The notes: generated by a model not told the origin, from the sequence alone. A stretch of DNA of 64,000 nucleotides from Streptomyces sp. VRA16 Mangrove soil (GCF_017377775.1 NZ_JAFVLN010000005.1:434001-498000); one strand, 5' to 3'. Counted from the first letter of the stretch, positions 34,997-43,349 are shown. Translations and numbers: made by a program.

Positions 34997-35692
34997 TCAG
35001 GGCCGTCGCAGCCGCACGGCCAGGAACGTCGGACGCCGATGGGTCTTCTCGTAACGCCGCTCGTCGACGCGGCGCGCCTCCTCCGTGGCCCGGGGTTCGA
35101 CGAGTTCCTCCAGGACGAAGCCGGCGCCGAGAAGTTCCCCGATGAACTGCTCCAGGGTCATCCGCCAGTAGCTGACGGTGTGGTCGTCGCCGATGGGCAG
35201 CTCCATCCGGTCGTCGTCGAAGTACGAGCCACCGACGTACAGCCAGTCGCCCGTCGGGTGCGTGGTGGAGACGAGCAGCGCACCGCCCGGCCGCAGCACG
35301 CGGCGGATCTCGGCGAGGAGTTGCTGCCGCGCGTCGACGTGGTGGTAGACGAGTGCCAGCAGCGCCAGGTCGAACGACGCGTCCGGCAGGAAGTCCAGGG
35401 GCTCCTCCAGGTCGTGCAGACGGAAGGTGGCGCGGTCGCCGAGCCGCGCGCGGGCGGCGGCCAGCATGCTCTCGCTGCCGTCGACCCCGACGAGCGGGCC
35501 CGCGCCGCGCTCGGCCAGCGCGGCGGCGTAGTGCCCGGCCCCGCACCCGAGGTCGAGGACCGCACGGCCGGTGACGTCCCCGGCCAGCCGCAGCATCGCC
35601 GGACGGTCGGTGTGGGCGTTGTAGACGTGGTCGGCGGAGACGGCGGCGAAGTGCTCGCCCATCTTCCCGTGGTACGCGGTGTCGGCGCTCAT
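34997..35692 (-). CDS. Class I SAM-dependent methyltransferase
   Basis: A 231-residue methyltransferase. Motif I VLDLGCGAGHYAAAL (about 44-58) binds SAM, with VGVDGSESMLAAARAR as motif II and LVYHHVDARQQLLAEIRRVLRPGG covering motifs III-IV. The start at 35692 (MSADTAYHGKMGEHF) overlaps the LLM oxidoreductase stop by ATGA, so the two genes are co-translated. Substrate unknown, probably a small molecule handled with the flavoenzyme. Confidence 0.9.
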   Translation of the reverse strand: MSADTAYHGKMGEHFAAVSADHVYNAHTDRPAMLRLAGDVTGRAVLDLGCGAGHYAAALAERGAGPLVGVDGSESMLAAARARLGDRATFRLHDLEEPLDFLPDASFDLALLALVYHHVDARQQLLAEIRRVLRPGGALLVSTTHPTGDWLYVGGSYFDDDRMELPIGDDHTVSYWRMTLEQFIGELLGAGFVLEELVEPRATEEARRVDERRYEKTHRRPTFLAVRLRRP

Positions 35693-36663
35693 CCCCGCAT
35701 GCTGCCCGCTCGGGCCACCGGCAGCGCGAGTTCGCCGCGTACCGGGTCCACGACGTGCTCGGCGATCCACGACGCGACGCCCAGCGGGTACGGTCGCGGC
35801 AGCCCGAGCACCACATGCGTGACACCGGCCGCGACGAGTTCCGCGACCAGGGCGCGGGTCGCCGCCGGGTCGTCGTAGGAGACCGTGAGCTGCACCGAGC
35901 GGACGATCTCCCCCGGGTCACGGCCGAGTTCGGCGCAGTGCGCGTCGAGGCGGGCGCTGCGCTCGGCCACGTAGGAGACCGGGTTGTGCGGCGGGCCGGG
36001 GATGTTCCAGATGTCGGCGTGCGCGGCGACCAGGCGCAGGACCCGGTCGCCCCAGCCGCCGACGAGCAGCGGCGGGCCGGGGCGCTGCACCGGCTTGGGT
36101 TCGTTGCGGGTGCCCCGGAGGGTGTAGTGGCGGCCCTCGAAGTCGAAGACGTCCTCGGTCCACATACGCCGCAGGATCGTCAGCGTCTCGGCGAGCCGCT
36201 CCACGCCCTCGCCGGGGGTGGCGAGGTCGAGGCCGTACGCGGCGTACTCCTCGACCGCCGGATTGGGCCCCGCGACGCCGCCCGCGCCGGGACGCTGCAC
36301 CGTGCCGCCGACGCCGATGCCCATGACGAGGCGGCCACCGGAGATCACGTCGACCGTGGTGGCGGTCTTGCCGAGCACGGCCGGGTGGCGGGCCGGGTTG
36401 CCGGTGACCAGGACGCCGAGCCGTAGCCGGGTCGTGCGTGCCGCCAACGCGGCCAGCAGGGTCCAGCTCTCGTACGTGGCTCCGCTCTTGGGTCCGACGA
36501 GCGGCAGGAAGTGGTCCCACAGCCAGGCGTCGGTGATCTGCGGGACGGTGTCGGCCTCCTGCCACACCCGCAGGATGTCGTCGTGGGAGACGTGCATGGG
36601 CGGGGTCTTGATGCCGAAGGTGACGGGGTTCTGCGGTGCGGGATGCGGTGCTGAGTGCGCCAT
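35689..36663 (-). CDS. LLM-class flavin/F420-dependent oxidoreductase
   Basis: A 324-residue luciferase-like monooxygenase fold protein. 'NPVTFGIKTPPMHVSHDDILRVW' opens the barrel, 'AALAARTTRLRLGVLVTGNPARHPAVLGKTATTVDVISGGRLVMGIG' is the family core, and 'PPLLVGGWGDRVLRLVAAHADIWN' the cofactor-binding end. The start at 36663 (MAHSAPHP) follows GGGAGGA. It is divergent from a MarR regulator across a palindromic region and is probably its target. F420 is more likely than FMN given the actinobacterial family, but this is inference. Confidence 0.9.
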   Translation of the reverse strand: MAHSAPHPAPQNPVTFGIKTPPMHVSHDDILRVWQEADTVPQITDAWLWDHFLPLVGPKSGATYESWTLLAALAARTTRLRLGVLVTGNPARHPAVLGKTATTVDVISGGRLVMGIGVGGTVQRPGAGGVAGPNPAVEEYAAYGLDLATPGEGVERLAETLTILRRMWTEDVFDFEGRHYTLRGTRNEPKPVQRPGPPLLVGGWGDRVLRLVAAHADIWNIPGPPHNPVSYVAERSARLDAHCAELGRDPGEIVRSVQLTVSYDDPAATRALVAELVAAGVTHVVLGLPRPYPLGVASWIAEHVVDPVRGELALPVARAGSMRG

Positions 36664-36721
36664 CGGGTCCTCCCCCGGGTGCCGGGCGGAGCCGTCGGTC
36701 GGGCCGCCGCGGGCAGTCAAT

Positions 36722-36742
36722 ATCGTCAGCGTAGCTGATGAT
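36722..36742. promoter_or_regulatory. MarR operator candidate (21-bp near-palindrome)
   Basis: Arms ATCGTCAGC and GCTGATGAT flank GTA; 8 of 9 positions are complementary. It lies between the divergent LLM oxidoreductase and MarR genes. A second symmetry, CTGATG at 36735-36740 and CATCAG at 36756-36761, overlaps it. Likely autoregulatory MarR site controlling both genes. Confidence 0.6.
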
Positions 36743-36796
36743 TTATTGAGCTGACCATCAGTGCAGGTCATCGTCAGTCGCGGCTACAGTGACGGC

Positions 36797-37243
36797 ATGG
36801 CCGGACAGCAGCGACAAGGTCCTGACGTGCTCACCGCGCGCCTCGGGTATCTCCTCAAGCACGCGCAGGCCCGTCTCACGCGGGAGGTGGCCGAGGCGCT
36901 GCGCCCGTTCGGGATCGACGGGCACACGCTGGCGGTGCTCGTGGTCATCGCCGCCGAAGACTCCTTGTCGCAGGCCGAGTTGGCGGGGCTGATCGGCGTG
37001 GACCGGACGACGATGGTGGCGCTCGTCGACCGGCTGGAGGAGGCCGGACTCGTCGAGCGACGGCGCAGCGCACAGGACCGGCGCAAGAACGTCGTCGCGC
37101 TCACGGCCTCGGGGCGCGACCGCCTGCGCCGGGCGGAGCGGGCTCGCGCGCGGGCGGAGCGGGCCTTCCTCGCGCCGCTCGGCGAGGGTGAGGCGCAGGC
37201 GCTGACGGCCGCGCTGCGGCGGCTGGTCAGCGACGAGCCGTGA
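36797..37243 (+). CDS. MarR-family transcriptional regulator
   Basis: A 148-residue winged-helix dimeric regulator. The recognition region is SLSQAELAGLIGVDRTTMVALVDRLEEAGLVERRRSAQDRRKNVVALT (residues about 57-105), with the wing DRRKNVV and terminal dimerisation helices. The start at 36797 (MAGQQRQGP) is preferred over an upstream GTG/ATG that would run into the operator. Expected to control the divergent LLM oxidoreductase/methyltransferase pair in response to a small phenolic or lipophilic ligand. Its 3' end overlaps the convergent methyltransferase gene by 17 bp. Confidence 0.92.
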   Translation: MAGQQRQGPDVLTARLGYLLKHAQARLTREVAEALRPFGIDGHTLAVLVVIAAEDSLSQAELAGLIGVDRTTMVALVDRLEEAGLVERRRSAQDRRKNVVALTASGRDRLRRAERARARAERAFLAPLGEGEAQALTAALRRLVSDEP

Positions 37244-38129
37244 GCACCGGCTGGTAGAAGCCCGTGGCGTGCGGCGGGTGCCAGGTGATGTCGTCGAGGC
37301 CGGCCGCCGTGGCCAGTTCGGTCAACTGCCGTGCGTTCAGGGCCCAGTAGGTGGTGCGGCGTTCGCGCACCCGCCAGTCGTCGCCGTCGGGGGCGAGCTG
37401 GAAGTGGCGCAGGTCGTAGCGTTCGCCGTCGTCGTGCCAGTGCCACAGCTGGAACGTGATCGTCGTGCCGCCGTCGGGGGCGGTCGAGACCTGGGGCGGG
37501 GTGGACTCGGGCCGGGTGCGGCGGATCTCGTCGTAGTCGCGGACGCTGAGCACGAGCAGGCCGCCCTCGCGCAGCACCCGCCGCATGCCGGTGAGGGCGT
37601 CGGTGACGTCGTCGGCCGTGAGGAGGTGCGGCAGGGAGTTGTCGGCGCACACCACGGCGTCGAAGGCGCCGGCGGCGAACGGGAGGCCGCGCATGTCCGC
37701 CGACACCGCGCCCAGGCCCACACCGCGCGCCGCCGCCTCGGTACGGGCGCGGGCCGCCGCGCGCGGGCTCAGGTCGGCGCCGGTGACGGCGTGACCGCGG
37801 CGGGCGAGGCCGATCGCCTGGGTGCCGATACCGCAGGCGCAGTCGAGGACACGGTGCGGGCCGGCTCCGAGACGGGCGCCGAGCAGCGCGTCCAGGGCCG
37901 CGGCCTGGCGGGTCATGCTCGCGTCCCAGTCGGCGAAGATGCGGTGGTAATCGGCGGCGAGCTCGTCGTAGAAACGGAGTCCGGCGGGTCCAGGGGCACG
38001 GGCCGCACGATAATCCGTTTGCCACCTCGGCGCACCGGTGCTGAAGTGGCCCGATGGATCATGAGAAAGTGCTCGCCCTGTTCGACCGCCAGATGCGTCT
38101 CGGGGCACAGCCCGACGAACCGGGCGCAC
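37227..38129 (-). CDS. Class I SAM-dependent methyltransferase, start unclear
   Basis: The conserved protein begins near 37982 with GLRFYDELAADYHRIFADWD, followed by motif I VLDCACGIGTQAIGLA, VTGADLSPRAAARART, and VCADNSLPHLL, typical of glycine/sarcosine-type or small-molecule methyltransferases of about 250 residues. No ATG, GTG or TTG lies in frame between 37979 and the GTG at 38129; that GTG would overlap the divergent acetyltransferase by 76 bp and add 50 non-native residues. The first internal ATG (37916) would remove the conserved N-terminus. A frameshift, sequence error or non-standard start is therefore possible. Function not assigned further. Confidence 0.75.
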   Translation of the reverse strand: MRPVRRAVPRDASGGRTGRALSHDPSGHFSTGAPRWQTDYRAARAPGPAGLRFYDELAADYHRIFADWDASMTRQAAALDALLGARLGAGPHRVLDCACGIGTQAIGLARRGHAVTGADLSPRAAARARTEAAARGVGLGAVSADMRGLPFAAGAFDAVVCADNSLPHLLTADDVTDALTGMRRVLREGGLLVLSVRDYDEIRRTRPESTPPQVSTAPDGGTTITFQLWHWHDDGERYDLRHFQLAPDGDDWRVRERRTTYWALNARQLTELATAAGLDDITWHPPHATGFYQPVLTARR

Positions 38130-38848
38130 GCATCGAGCGGGTGGGGGGCGTCGTACGCCACATCGGTCCGCCCGGCAGCTGGCACGGGGTGCTGTGGTCG
38201 GACCTCGACGAGGACACCGTGGACGCCGCCATCGCCGAACAGGTGCGGTTGTTCACCGAGCTGGGCGGCGAGGCGGAGTGGAAGACGTACTCCCACGACC
38301 GGCCCGCCGACCTCCCCGAGCGGCTGGCCGCCGCCGGTTTCGTGGCGGAGGAGCGCGAGACCCTGCTCGTCGCCGAGACGGCCGTGCTGCCCCTGGACAC
38401 GGCCCCGCCCGAGGGCGTCCGGCTGCTCCCCGTCACCGACGAGGAGCACATCGCGCTGGTCGAGGCGGTGCACGCGCAGGCCTTCGAGAGCGAGCGCTCG
38501 GTGATCGGCCACCAGATCCGGCAGCAGCTGGCGAACGACCCGGGCACGGTGCCCGCCGTGCTCGCCATGGCCGGCGACGAACCGGTCAGCGCCGCCCGCC
38601 TGGAACTGCACCCGGGGACGGACTTCGCGAGCCTGTGGGGCGGCGGCACGGTGCCCGCGTGGCGCGGCCGCGGCATCTACCGCGCGCTGGTCGCCTACCG
38701 GGTGCGGATCGCGGCCGAGCGCGGATTCTCGTACGTCCAGGTCGACGCGTCCGAGTACAGCCGGCCGATCCTGGAGCGGCTCGGGTTCGAGGCGCTGGGC
38801 ACGACCACCCCGTACGTGTGGGAGGCGTCGGGCACGGACGCCCACTGA
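38054..38848 (+). CDS. GNAT-family N-acetyltransferase
   Basis: A 264-residue protein with a C-terminal GNAT domain (about 115-258). The acetyl-CoA pyrophosphate loop is seen as VPAWRGRGIYRALV, preceded by ASLWGGGTV, and the last helix-strand reads DASEYSRPILERLGFEALG. The N-terminal 110 residues (MDHEKVLALFDRQMRLGAQ..., 'LPERLAAAGFVAEERETLLV') look like a degenerate first GNAT fold. No ribosome site better than GTGGCC is seen; the message may be leaderless or nearly so. Substrate unknown. Confidence 0.85.
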   Translation: MDHEKVLALFDRQMRLGAQPDEPGARIERVGGVVRHIGPPGSWHGVLWSDLDEDTVDAAIAEQVRLFTELGGEAEWKTYSHDRPADLPERLAAAGFVAEERETLLVAETAVLPLDTAPPEGVRLLPVTDEEHIALVEAVHAQAFESERSVIGHQIRQQLANDPGTVPAVLAMAGDEPVSAARLELHPGTDFASLWGGGTVPAWRGRGIYRALVAYRVRIAAERGFSYVQVDASEYSRPILERLGFEALGTTTPYVWEASGTDAH

Positions 38849-38858
38849 CGGACGGCGG

Positions 38859-38886
38859 CGTGCCCGGGCACTTCCTCCCGGGCACG
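38859..38886 (+). terminator. Terminator after GNAT gene
   Basis: CGTGCCCGGG (38859-38868) pairs perfectly with CCCGGGCACG (38877-38886) around an 8-base loop, between two convergent genes. Confidence 0.85.
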
Positions 38887-38931
38887 CGGCGCGGCCGCCG
38901 GTGTGGACCTCCGTCGCGCGGCCGGCCGGTG

Positions 38932-39771
38932 TCAGCGCGCGGCCAGGAACTCCGCCACCCTGGCCGTGAAGAACCCGGCGTCGTCCAGCCACGGGAAGTG
39001 CGCCGCCCCGGGCTGCACGACCACCTGCCCCCGCGGGAAGAACCCGGCGGCGTGGTGGACCAGTTCGGGGCGTGGGCCACCGTCCAGCTCCCCCGCGAGC
39101 AGCAGGACCGGCGCCGTGAGCCGGGCCAGGGCCGCGCGGGTCGCGGGCGGGTCGAAGGCGCCCTCGGCGGCGTAGCGACCCGCGGCCTCCTCGTTGAACT
39201 GGCCCTCGGCGCCGGCGGCGTGGGCGCGGGCCCGCGCGTCCCAGCGCCCGTAGAAGAACGCCTCGTACAGGTACTCCGCGTCGTCCCGCCCAGCGAGCAG
39301 CTTCTCGAACTCGGCGTACGCGGGCCCGAACCACTCCTCATGGCGACGCAGCGCCGCGGCGGCGCGCCGGTCGTCCGGGGTCGCCTCCAGGCCGAGGGGC
39401 CGGGGCGTCGAGGTGATCAGGACGAGGCGGCCGATCCGCTCCGGATACCGCGCCGCGTACAGCGTGGCGAGGTTGCCGCCCGCCGAGTGCCCGAGCAGGT
39501 CCATCCGCTCCAGGCCGAGCCGGACCCGCAGCGCCTCCACGTCGTCGACCTGGCGGTCGCACCGGTACGTGGCCGGGTCGGCCGGGGCCGCGGACTTCCC
39601 GGTGCCGCGCAGGTCGAGGACGTGGAGGGTCCGGTGGTCGGTGAGGCCGCCGAGGTCCTCCAGATACTCGGAGGCCCGCATCGGCCCGCCCGGCAGACAG
39701 ACCAGCGGCGGGCCGGAACCCCTGACGTGGCAGACGAGCCCGGTGCCGTCCGGGGCGCAGAACGTGATCAT
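38932..39771 (-). CDS. Alpha/beta hydrolase (proline iminopeptidase-like)
   Basis: A 279-residue alpha/beta hydrolase. 'PPLVCLPGGPMRASEYLEDLGGL' supplies the oxyanion hole, LDLRGTGKSA the conserved turn, GHSAGG the nucleophile elbow (Ser about 105), LLLAGELDG the acid region and GAAHFPWLDD the catalytic His. The start at 39771 (MITFCAPDG) is chosen because upstream frame residues are antisense to the ligase promoter. Resembles prolyl aminopeptidase-like esterases; substrate unknown. Divergent from the PaaK-like ligase. Confidence 0.88.
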   Translation of the reverse strand: MITFCAPDGTGLVCHVRGSGPPLVCLPGGPMRASEYLEDLGGLTDHRTLHVLDLRGTGKSAAPADPATYRCDRQVDDVEALRVRLGLERMDLLGHSAGGNLATLYAARYPERIGRLVLITSTPRPLGLEATPDDRRAAAALRRHEEWFGPAYAEFEKLLAGRDDAEYLYEAFFYGRWDARARAHAAGAEGQFNEEAAGRYAAEGAFDPPATRAALARLTAPVLLLAGELDGGPRPELVHHAAGFFPRGQVVVQPGAAHFPWLDDAGFFTARVAEFLAAR

Positions 39772-39876
39772 GGCCCGATCCTCGGATGCGGACCGGCGCA
39801 CCCGCAAGGGGCCAGGCCGTCCGACCTTGTGGCGTCGTATCTCTTGACGTCGGGCGCCCTCGCTTGAATTACTGAC

Positions 39877-39903
39877 GACCAGCAGGTCAACCGAATGATC
39901 GGT
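39877..39903. promoter_or_regulatory. Two adjacent palindromes before PaaK-like ligase
   Basis: GACC-AGCA-GGTC (39877-39888) and ACCGA-ATGA-TCGGT (39890-39903) are perfect inverted repeats separated by one base. A TTGACG -35-like hexamer is at 39844-39849. The second palindrome has the ACCGA-N4-TCGGT layout common for TetR-family sites; ligases of this type are often under TetR control. Confidence 0.5.
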
Positions 39904-39925
39904 CGGGAGTTCGGGAGTGCGGTCG

Positions 39926-41239
39926 ATGACGACAGGGACGTCCATGGCGGGCGACGGGCGGGACGCGGGCGAGCGCCTGGGCCTCGCGGAGGTGCGGGCG
40001 CTGCAGCTGGAACGGCTGCGGGCGACGCTGGCCCGGGTGTACGAGCGGGTGCCGTTCTACCACGAGGCGTTCGACAAGGCGGGGGTACGGCCCGAGGACT
40101 GCACGGACCTCGCGGATCTGGCCCGGTTCCCGTTCACGACCAAGGCGGACCTGCGCGACAACTACCCCTTCGGAATGTTCGCCGTCGACCGCACGGACGT
40201 GCGGCGGCTGCACGCGTCCAGCGGGACGACGGGGGCACCGACCGTCGTCGGGTACACCGAGGACGATCTGTCGATGTGGGCGGACATGGTGGCGCGGTCG
40301 ATCCGCGCGGCCGGCGGCCGGCCCGGGGACACGATCCATGTGGCGTACGGGTACGGCCTGTTCACGGGCGGGCTCGGGGCGCACTACGGCGCGGAGCGGC
40401 TCGGCTGCACCGTCGTACCGGCGTCCGGCGGGATGACGGCCCGCCAGGTGCGGCTGATCCAGGACCTGAGGCCCGAGATCATCATGGTGACGCCGTCGTA
40501 CATGCTGACGCTGCTCGACGAGTTCGAGCGCCAGGGCGTGGATCCGCGGACGACCTCCCTGAAGGTCGGCATCTTCGGGGCCGAGCCGTGGACCGAGGAG
40601 ATGCGGCGGGAGATCGAGGAGCGGTGCGCGATCGACGCCGTCGACATCTACGGCCTGTCGGAGGTGATCGGCCCCGGGGTGGCCCAGGAGTGCGTGGAGA
40701 CGAAGGACGGGCTGCACATCTGGGAGGACCACTTCTATCCCGAGGTGGTCGACCCGATCACGGGTGAGGTGCTGCCGGACGGCGAGCCCGGCGAACTGGT
40801 CTTCACGTCGCTCACGAAGCAGGCGATGCCCCTGGTCCGCTACCGCACCCGGGACCTGACCCGGCTGCTGCCGGGGACGGCCCGGCCGGGCTTCCGCCGC
40901 ATGGAGAAGATCACAGGCCGCAGCGACGACATGGTGATCCTGCGCGGGGTGAACCTGTTTCCCACCCAGGTCGAGGAGATCGTGCTGCGCACGCCCGCCG
41001 TCGCCCCGCACTTCCAGCTGCGGCTGACCCGCGAGGGCCGGATGGACGCGCTGACGGTGCGGGCGGAGGCCCGGCCGGACGCGACGCCGGAGGAGCGGGC
41101 CGCGGCGGCCCGCTCCATCGCGGCGGGGATGAAGGACGGGGTGGGCGTGACGGTCGCGGTCGAGATCGTCGACCCCGAGACGCTGGAGCGTTCGGTGGGG
41201 AAGATCAAACGGATCATGGATCTGCGCGACCGCGCGTAG
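39926..41239 (+). CDS. Phenylacetate-CoA ligase-like enzyme (PaaK family)
   Basis: A 437-residue AMP-forming ligase of the PaaK type. LHASSGTTGAPTVVGYT (about 94-110) is the adenylate P-loop, 'VDIYGLSEVIGPGVAQECVE' the A5 region, YRTRDLTRLL the A8 aspartate and 'KITGRSDDMVILRGVNLFPTQVEE' the hinge, with a C-terminal Lys in VGKIKRI. It converts an aryl acid such as phenylacetate to its CoA thioester. No other paa catabolic genes are in the window, so it may work on another aromatic acid. ATG at 39926 lies eight bases after GGGAG; GTG at 39917 is an alternative. Confidence 0.9.
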   Translation: MTTGTSMAGDGRDAGERLGLAEVRALQLERLRATLARVYERVPFYHEAFDKAGVRPEDCTDLADLARFPFTTKADLRDNYPFGMFAVDRTDVRRLHASSGTTGAPTVVGYTEDDLSMWADMVARSIRAAGGRPGDTIHVAYGYGLFTGGLGAHYGAERLGCTVVPASGGMTARQVRLIQDLRPEIIMVTPSYMLTLLDEFERQGVDPRTTSLKVGIFGAEPWTEEMRREIEERCAIDAVDIYGLSEVIGPGVAQECVETKDGLHIWEDHFYPEVVDPITGEVLPDGEPGELVFTSLTKQAMPLVRYRTRDLTRLLPGTARPGFRRMEKITGRSDDMVILRGVNLFPTQVEEIVLRTPAVAPHFQLRLTREGRMDALTVRAEARPDATPEERAAAARSIAAGMKDGVGVTVAVEIVDPETLERSVGKIKRIMDLRDRA

Positions 41240-41250
41240 CCGCCGGGCGC

Positions 41251-42198
41251 TCATCCCACCGGCAGCGGGTGCTTCGTGAAGAAAGCCCAGATCAGCGGGG
41301 TCGCGTCGATGGTGGTGGGCGTCGCCGAGTCCTCGTTGGGCACGGTGGACGGCCAGACGTGCCCGCCATCGGTGATCCGGTAGTGCTCCAGGGCCGATCC
41401 GCTGTCGCAGTGCGTCCAGCGCTGTCGTACGACGTTGTCCTCGACCCGGGTCTCGCGCGGCCGGTCCGCACAGCCGTCGCGGTCGGCCCAGCCGGCCAGC
41501 CAGTCGGGCAGCGCGGGCAGCCCCTTCGCGGGGTTGCCCTCGTACGGGATCGTCGTGTCGGCCTGGCCGTGGAAGTCCAGGACCGGGACCGGGCGGGCGG
41601 GCTCGCAGGCGCCGCTCTGCGGATAGAAGGCGCCGGAGACGACGGCGCTCGCCGCGATCCGGTCGGCGAGCCGGCACGCCACGACGCCCGCGAAGCCACC
41701 GCCGTTGGACTTCCCCGAGACGTACACGCGCCGCGCGTTCACGCACAACTGGTCCTCCGCGCGGTCGATCAGCGCCTCGGTGAACGCGATGTCGTCGACG
41801 TCCGCCGAGTAGGGCGCCCCCTCCCAGGCGCTCTTGCCGTCCGTGCCGGTGACGCCCTGCGGGTAGACCACGACGGCGTCGAGCGCGTTCATGCCGGTGA
41901 GGCGTTCCTGGTAGTCGGAGGTGCGGCCGTGCCCGTGGAAGGAGAGCACGAGCGGGAGCGCGCGGTCCGGGTCGTAGGAGGCGGGCAGGTGCACGAGGTA
42001 GTCCCGCCGCACGCCGTCGACGGTGAGCGAACGGGCCGTGGAGGCGCCCGGCGTGAGGTCGGTCGGCGTGCCGCAGCCACGGGATCTGACGGATGCGGCC
42101 GGGGTGTCCGCCTGTGCGGCGGCCGGGCTCGCGGTCAGGGCGGCGGTCAGCAGGATCCCCGCGGTGGCGACGAGGCGTACGGTCCTGGACGGGCTCAA
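41251..42198 (-). CDS. Secreted PHB-depolymerase/feruloyl-esterase-like hydrolase
   Basis: A 315-residue secreted esterase of the LpqC/Esterase_PHB group. The start is TTG at 42198 after AAGGGGA, giving a signal peptide (MSPSRTVRLVATAGILLTAALTASPAAAQA). 'YLVHLPASYDPDRALPLVLSFHGHG' opens the catalytic domain; GKSNGGG is the nucleophile elbow, LDFHGQADTTIPYEG the acid region, and TDGGHVWPS the catalytic His. Acts on extracellular esters such as polyhydroxyalkanoate oligomers or hydroxycinnamate esters. Convergent with the PaaK-like gene with only 11 bp between, so an aryl acid released by this esterase could be the ligase substrate (inference). Confidence 0.87.
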   Translation of the reverse strand: MSPSRTVRLVATAGILLTAALTASPAAAQADTPAASVRSRGCGTPTDLTPGASTARSLTVDGVRRDYLVHLPASYDPDRALPLVLSFHGHGRTSDYQERLTGMNALDAVVVYPQGVTGTDGKSAWEGAPYSADVDDIAFTEALIDRAEDQLCVNARRVYVSGKSNGGGFAGVVACRLADRIAASAVVSGAFYPQSGACEPARPVPVLDFHGQADTTIPYEGNPAKGLPALPDWLAGWADRDGCADRPRETRVEDNVVRQRWTHCDSGSALEHYRITDGGHVWPSTVPNEDSATPTTIDATPLIWAFFTKHPLPVG

Positions 42199-42565
42199 TG
42201 GATTCCCCTTCGAACGGCGCGCACCGGCCGGTGGACCCGCGTACGGGCACACCTCACCGGTTCACGGACGGAAGCGTGGACGGGCCCCGCGGCGGCTGAG
42301 CCGCCGACGGCCGGGCCGACGGCCGGGACACTAACGCCCTTCGGCAGCCCGGCAACACGCTCCGGCCGGGGAACTCAATGAACGCAAACACGCATCCGCG
42401 TGACCGTCACTCCGTCGGCGACACGACGGACACCCGGATCTCCGTCACCTTCGACGCGCTGCCTGGAAGAGTCCGCATGCCCTGACCGACTGGACCGTTC
42501 GGCACATCGACACGGCACTGAGCGTGGCAGTAATTTCCCCCTCCTGGAAGCAAAGGGGGAGAAAC
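42199..42565. other. Gene-free gap with hairpins, upstream of repeat protein
   Basis: The 367-bp gap contains GGCGGC-TGA-GCCGCC (42291-42305) and a repeated GACGGCCGGG (42306-42328). Both are on the esterase side. Around 42360-42530 GC falls and the promoter of the repeat-protein gene is expected. No further gene is supported. Confidence 0.5.
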
Positions 42566-43318
42566 GTGATCTTCGATTCGAACGATTGGACCCATGGTCC
42601 CTATTACGGGACACGCGGCACTTTCTTCGCCGTCCTGACGAGCAGTCGAAGGGCCGACGCGATCGTCGTCAACGACGGCACCGTCACCGTGCGGCGCAAT
42701 ACCGGATACGACTTCGGGCCCAGCCCGGCGGCGAACGAGGACTGGACGCACGGACCCTATTACGGGACGCGGGGGACCTTCTTCGCCGACGTCACCGGCG
42801 ACGGCCGCGCGGACGCCATCGTCGTCAACAACGACACCATCGTGGTCCGGCGCAACACGGGACACGACTTCGGGGCGAACTCCGGCGCGAACGAGGACTG
42901 GACGCACGGGCCCTACTACGGGACGCGGGGGACCTTCTTCGCCGACGTCACCGGCGACGGCCGCGCGGACGCCATCGTCATCAACGACGACACCGTCACC
43001 GTCCGGCGGAGCACCGGACACGACTTCGGCCCCGGTCCGAAGGCCAATGAGGACTGGACGCACGGGCCCTTCTTCGGGACGCGGGGAACGTTCTTCGCCG
43101 ACGTCACCGGCGACGGCCGCGCGGACGCCATCGTCGTCAACGACGACACCGTCACCGTCCGCCGCAACACCGGACACGACTTCGGCCCGAACGAGGACTG
43201 GACCCACGGCCCCTATTTCGGGAACCGGGGCATGTTCTTCGTCGACGTCACCGGTGACAAGCGAGGCGATGCCATCGCCGTGAGCGATCAGACGATCATG
43301 GTGCGTCGGTCCGTCTAG
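42566..43318 (+). CDS. Five-repeat FG-GAP/VCBS-like protein without signal peptide
   Basis: A 250-residue protein formed of five tandem repeats. Each begins DWTHGPYYGTRGTFFADVTG and continues GDGRADAIVVNDDTVTVRRN then TGHDFG. Units start at 42584, 42740, 42896, 43052 and 43196, i.e. periods of 52, 52, 52 and 48 residues. D-V-T-G-D-G-R-A-D resembles the calcium-binding loop of FG-GAP/VCBS blades, so a small beta-propeller is likely. GTG at 42566 has AGGGGGA five bases upstream. No signal peptide or anchor is visible, unusual for this fold; secretion by an unknown route or a cytosolic role is possible. First repeat is the most divergent. Confidence 0.85.
   Translation: MIFDSNDWTHGPYYGTRGTFFAVLTSSRRADAIVVNDGTVTVRRNTGYDFGPSPAANEDWTHGPYYGTRGTFFADVTGDGRADAIVVNNDTIVVRRNTGHDFGANSGANEDWTHGPYYGTRGTFFADVTGDGRADAIVINDDTVTVRRSTGHDFGPGPKANEDWTHGPFFGTRGTFFADVTGDGRADAIVVNDDTVTVRRNTGHDFGPNEDWTHGPYFGNRGMFFVDVTGDKRGDAIAVSDQTIMVRRSV
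42584..43243 (+). repeat. Tandem coding repeats, 156/156/156/144 bp
   Basis: The five units of the FG-GAP-like gene are highly similar at DNA level as well as protein level (for example a long shared stretch around TTCTTCGCCGACGTCACCGG in units 2-4), implying recent expansion by unequal crossing-over. Confidence 0.85.
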
Positions 43319-43349
43319 CGCAGAGTGGGGCACCCGACGGCGGACGGTG

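Noticed and set aside
42584-43243. Regular repeats as a possible CRISPR or satellite array
   Set aside because: Units are 144-156 bp, contiguous without unique spacers, and encode a continuous repeat protein.
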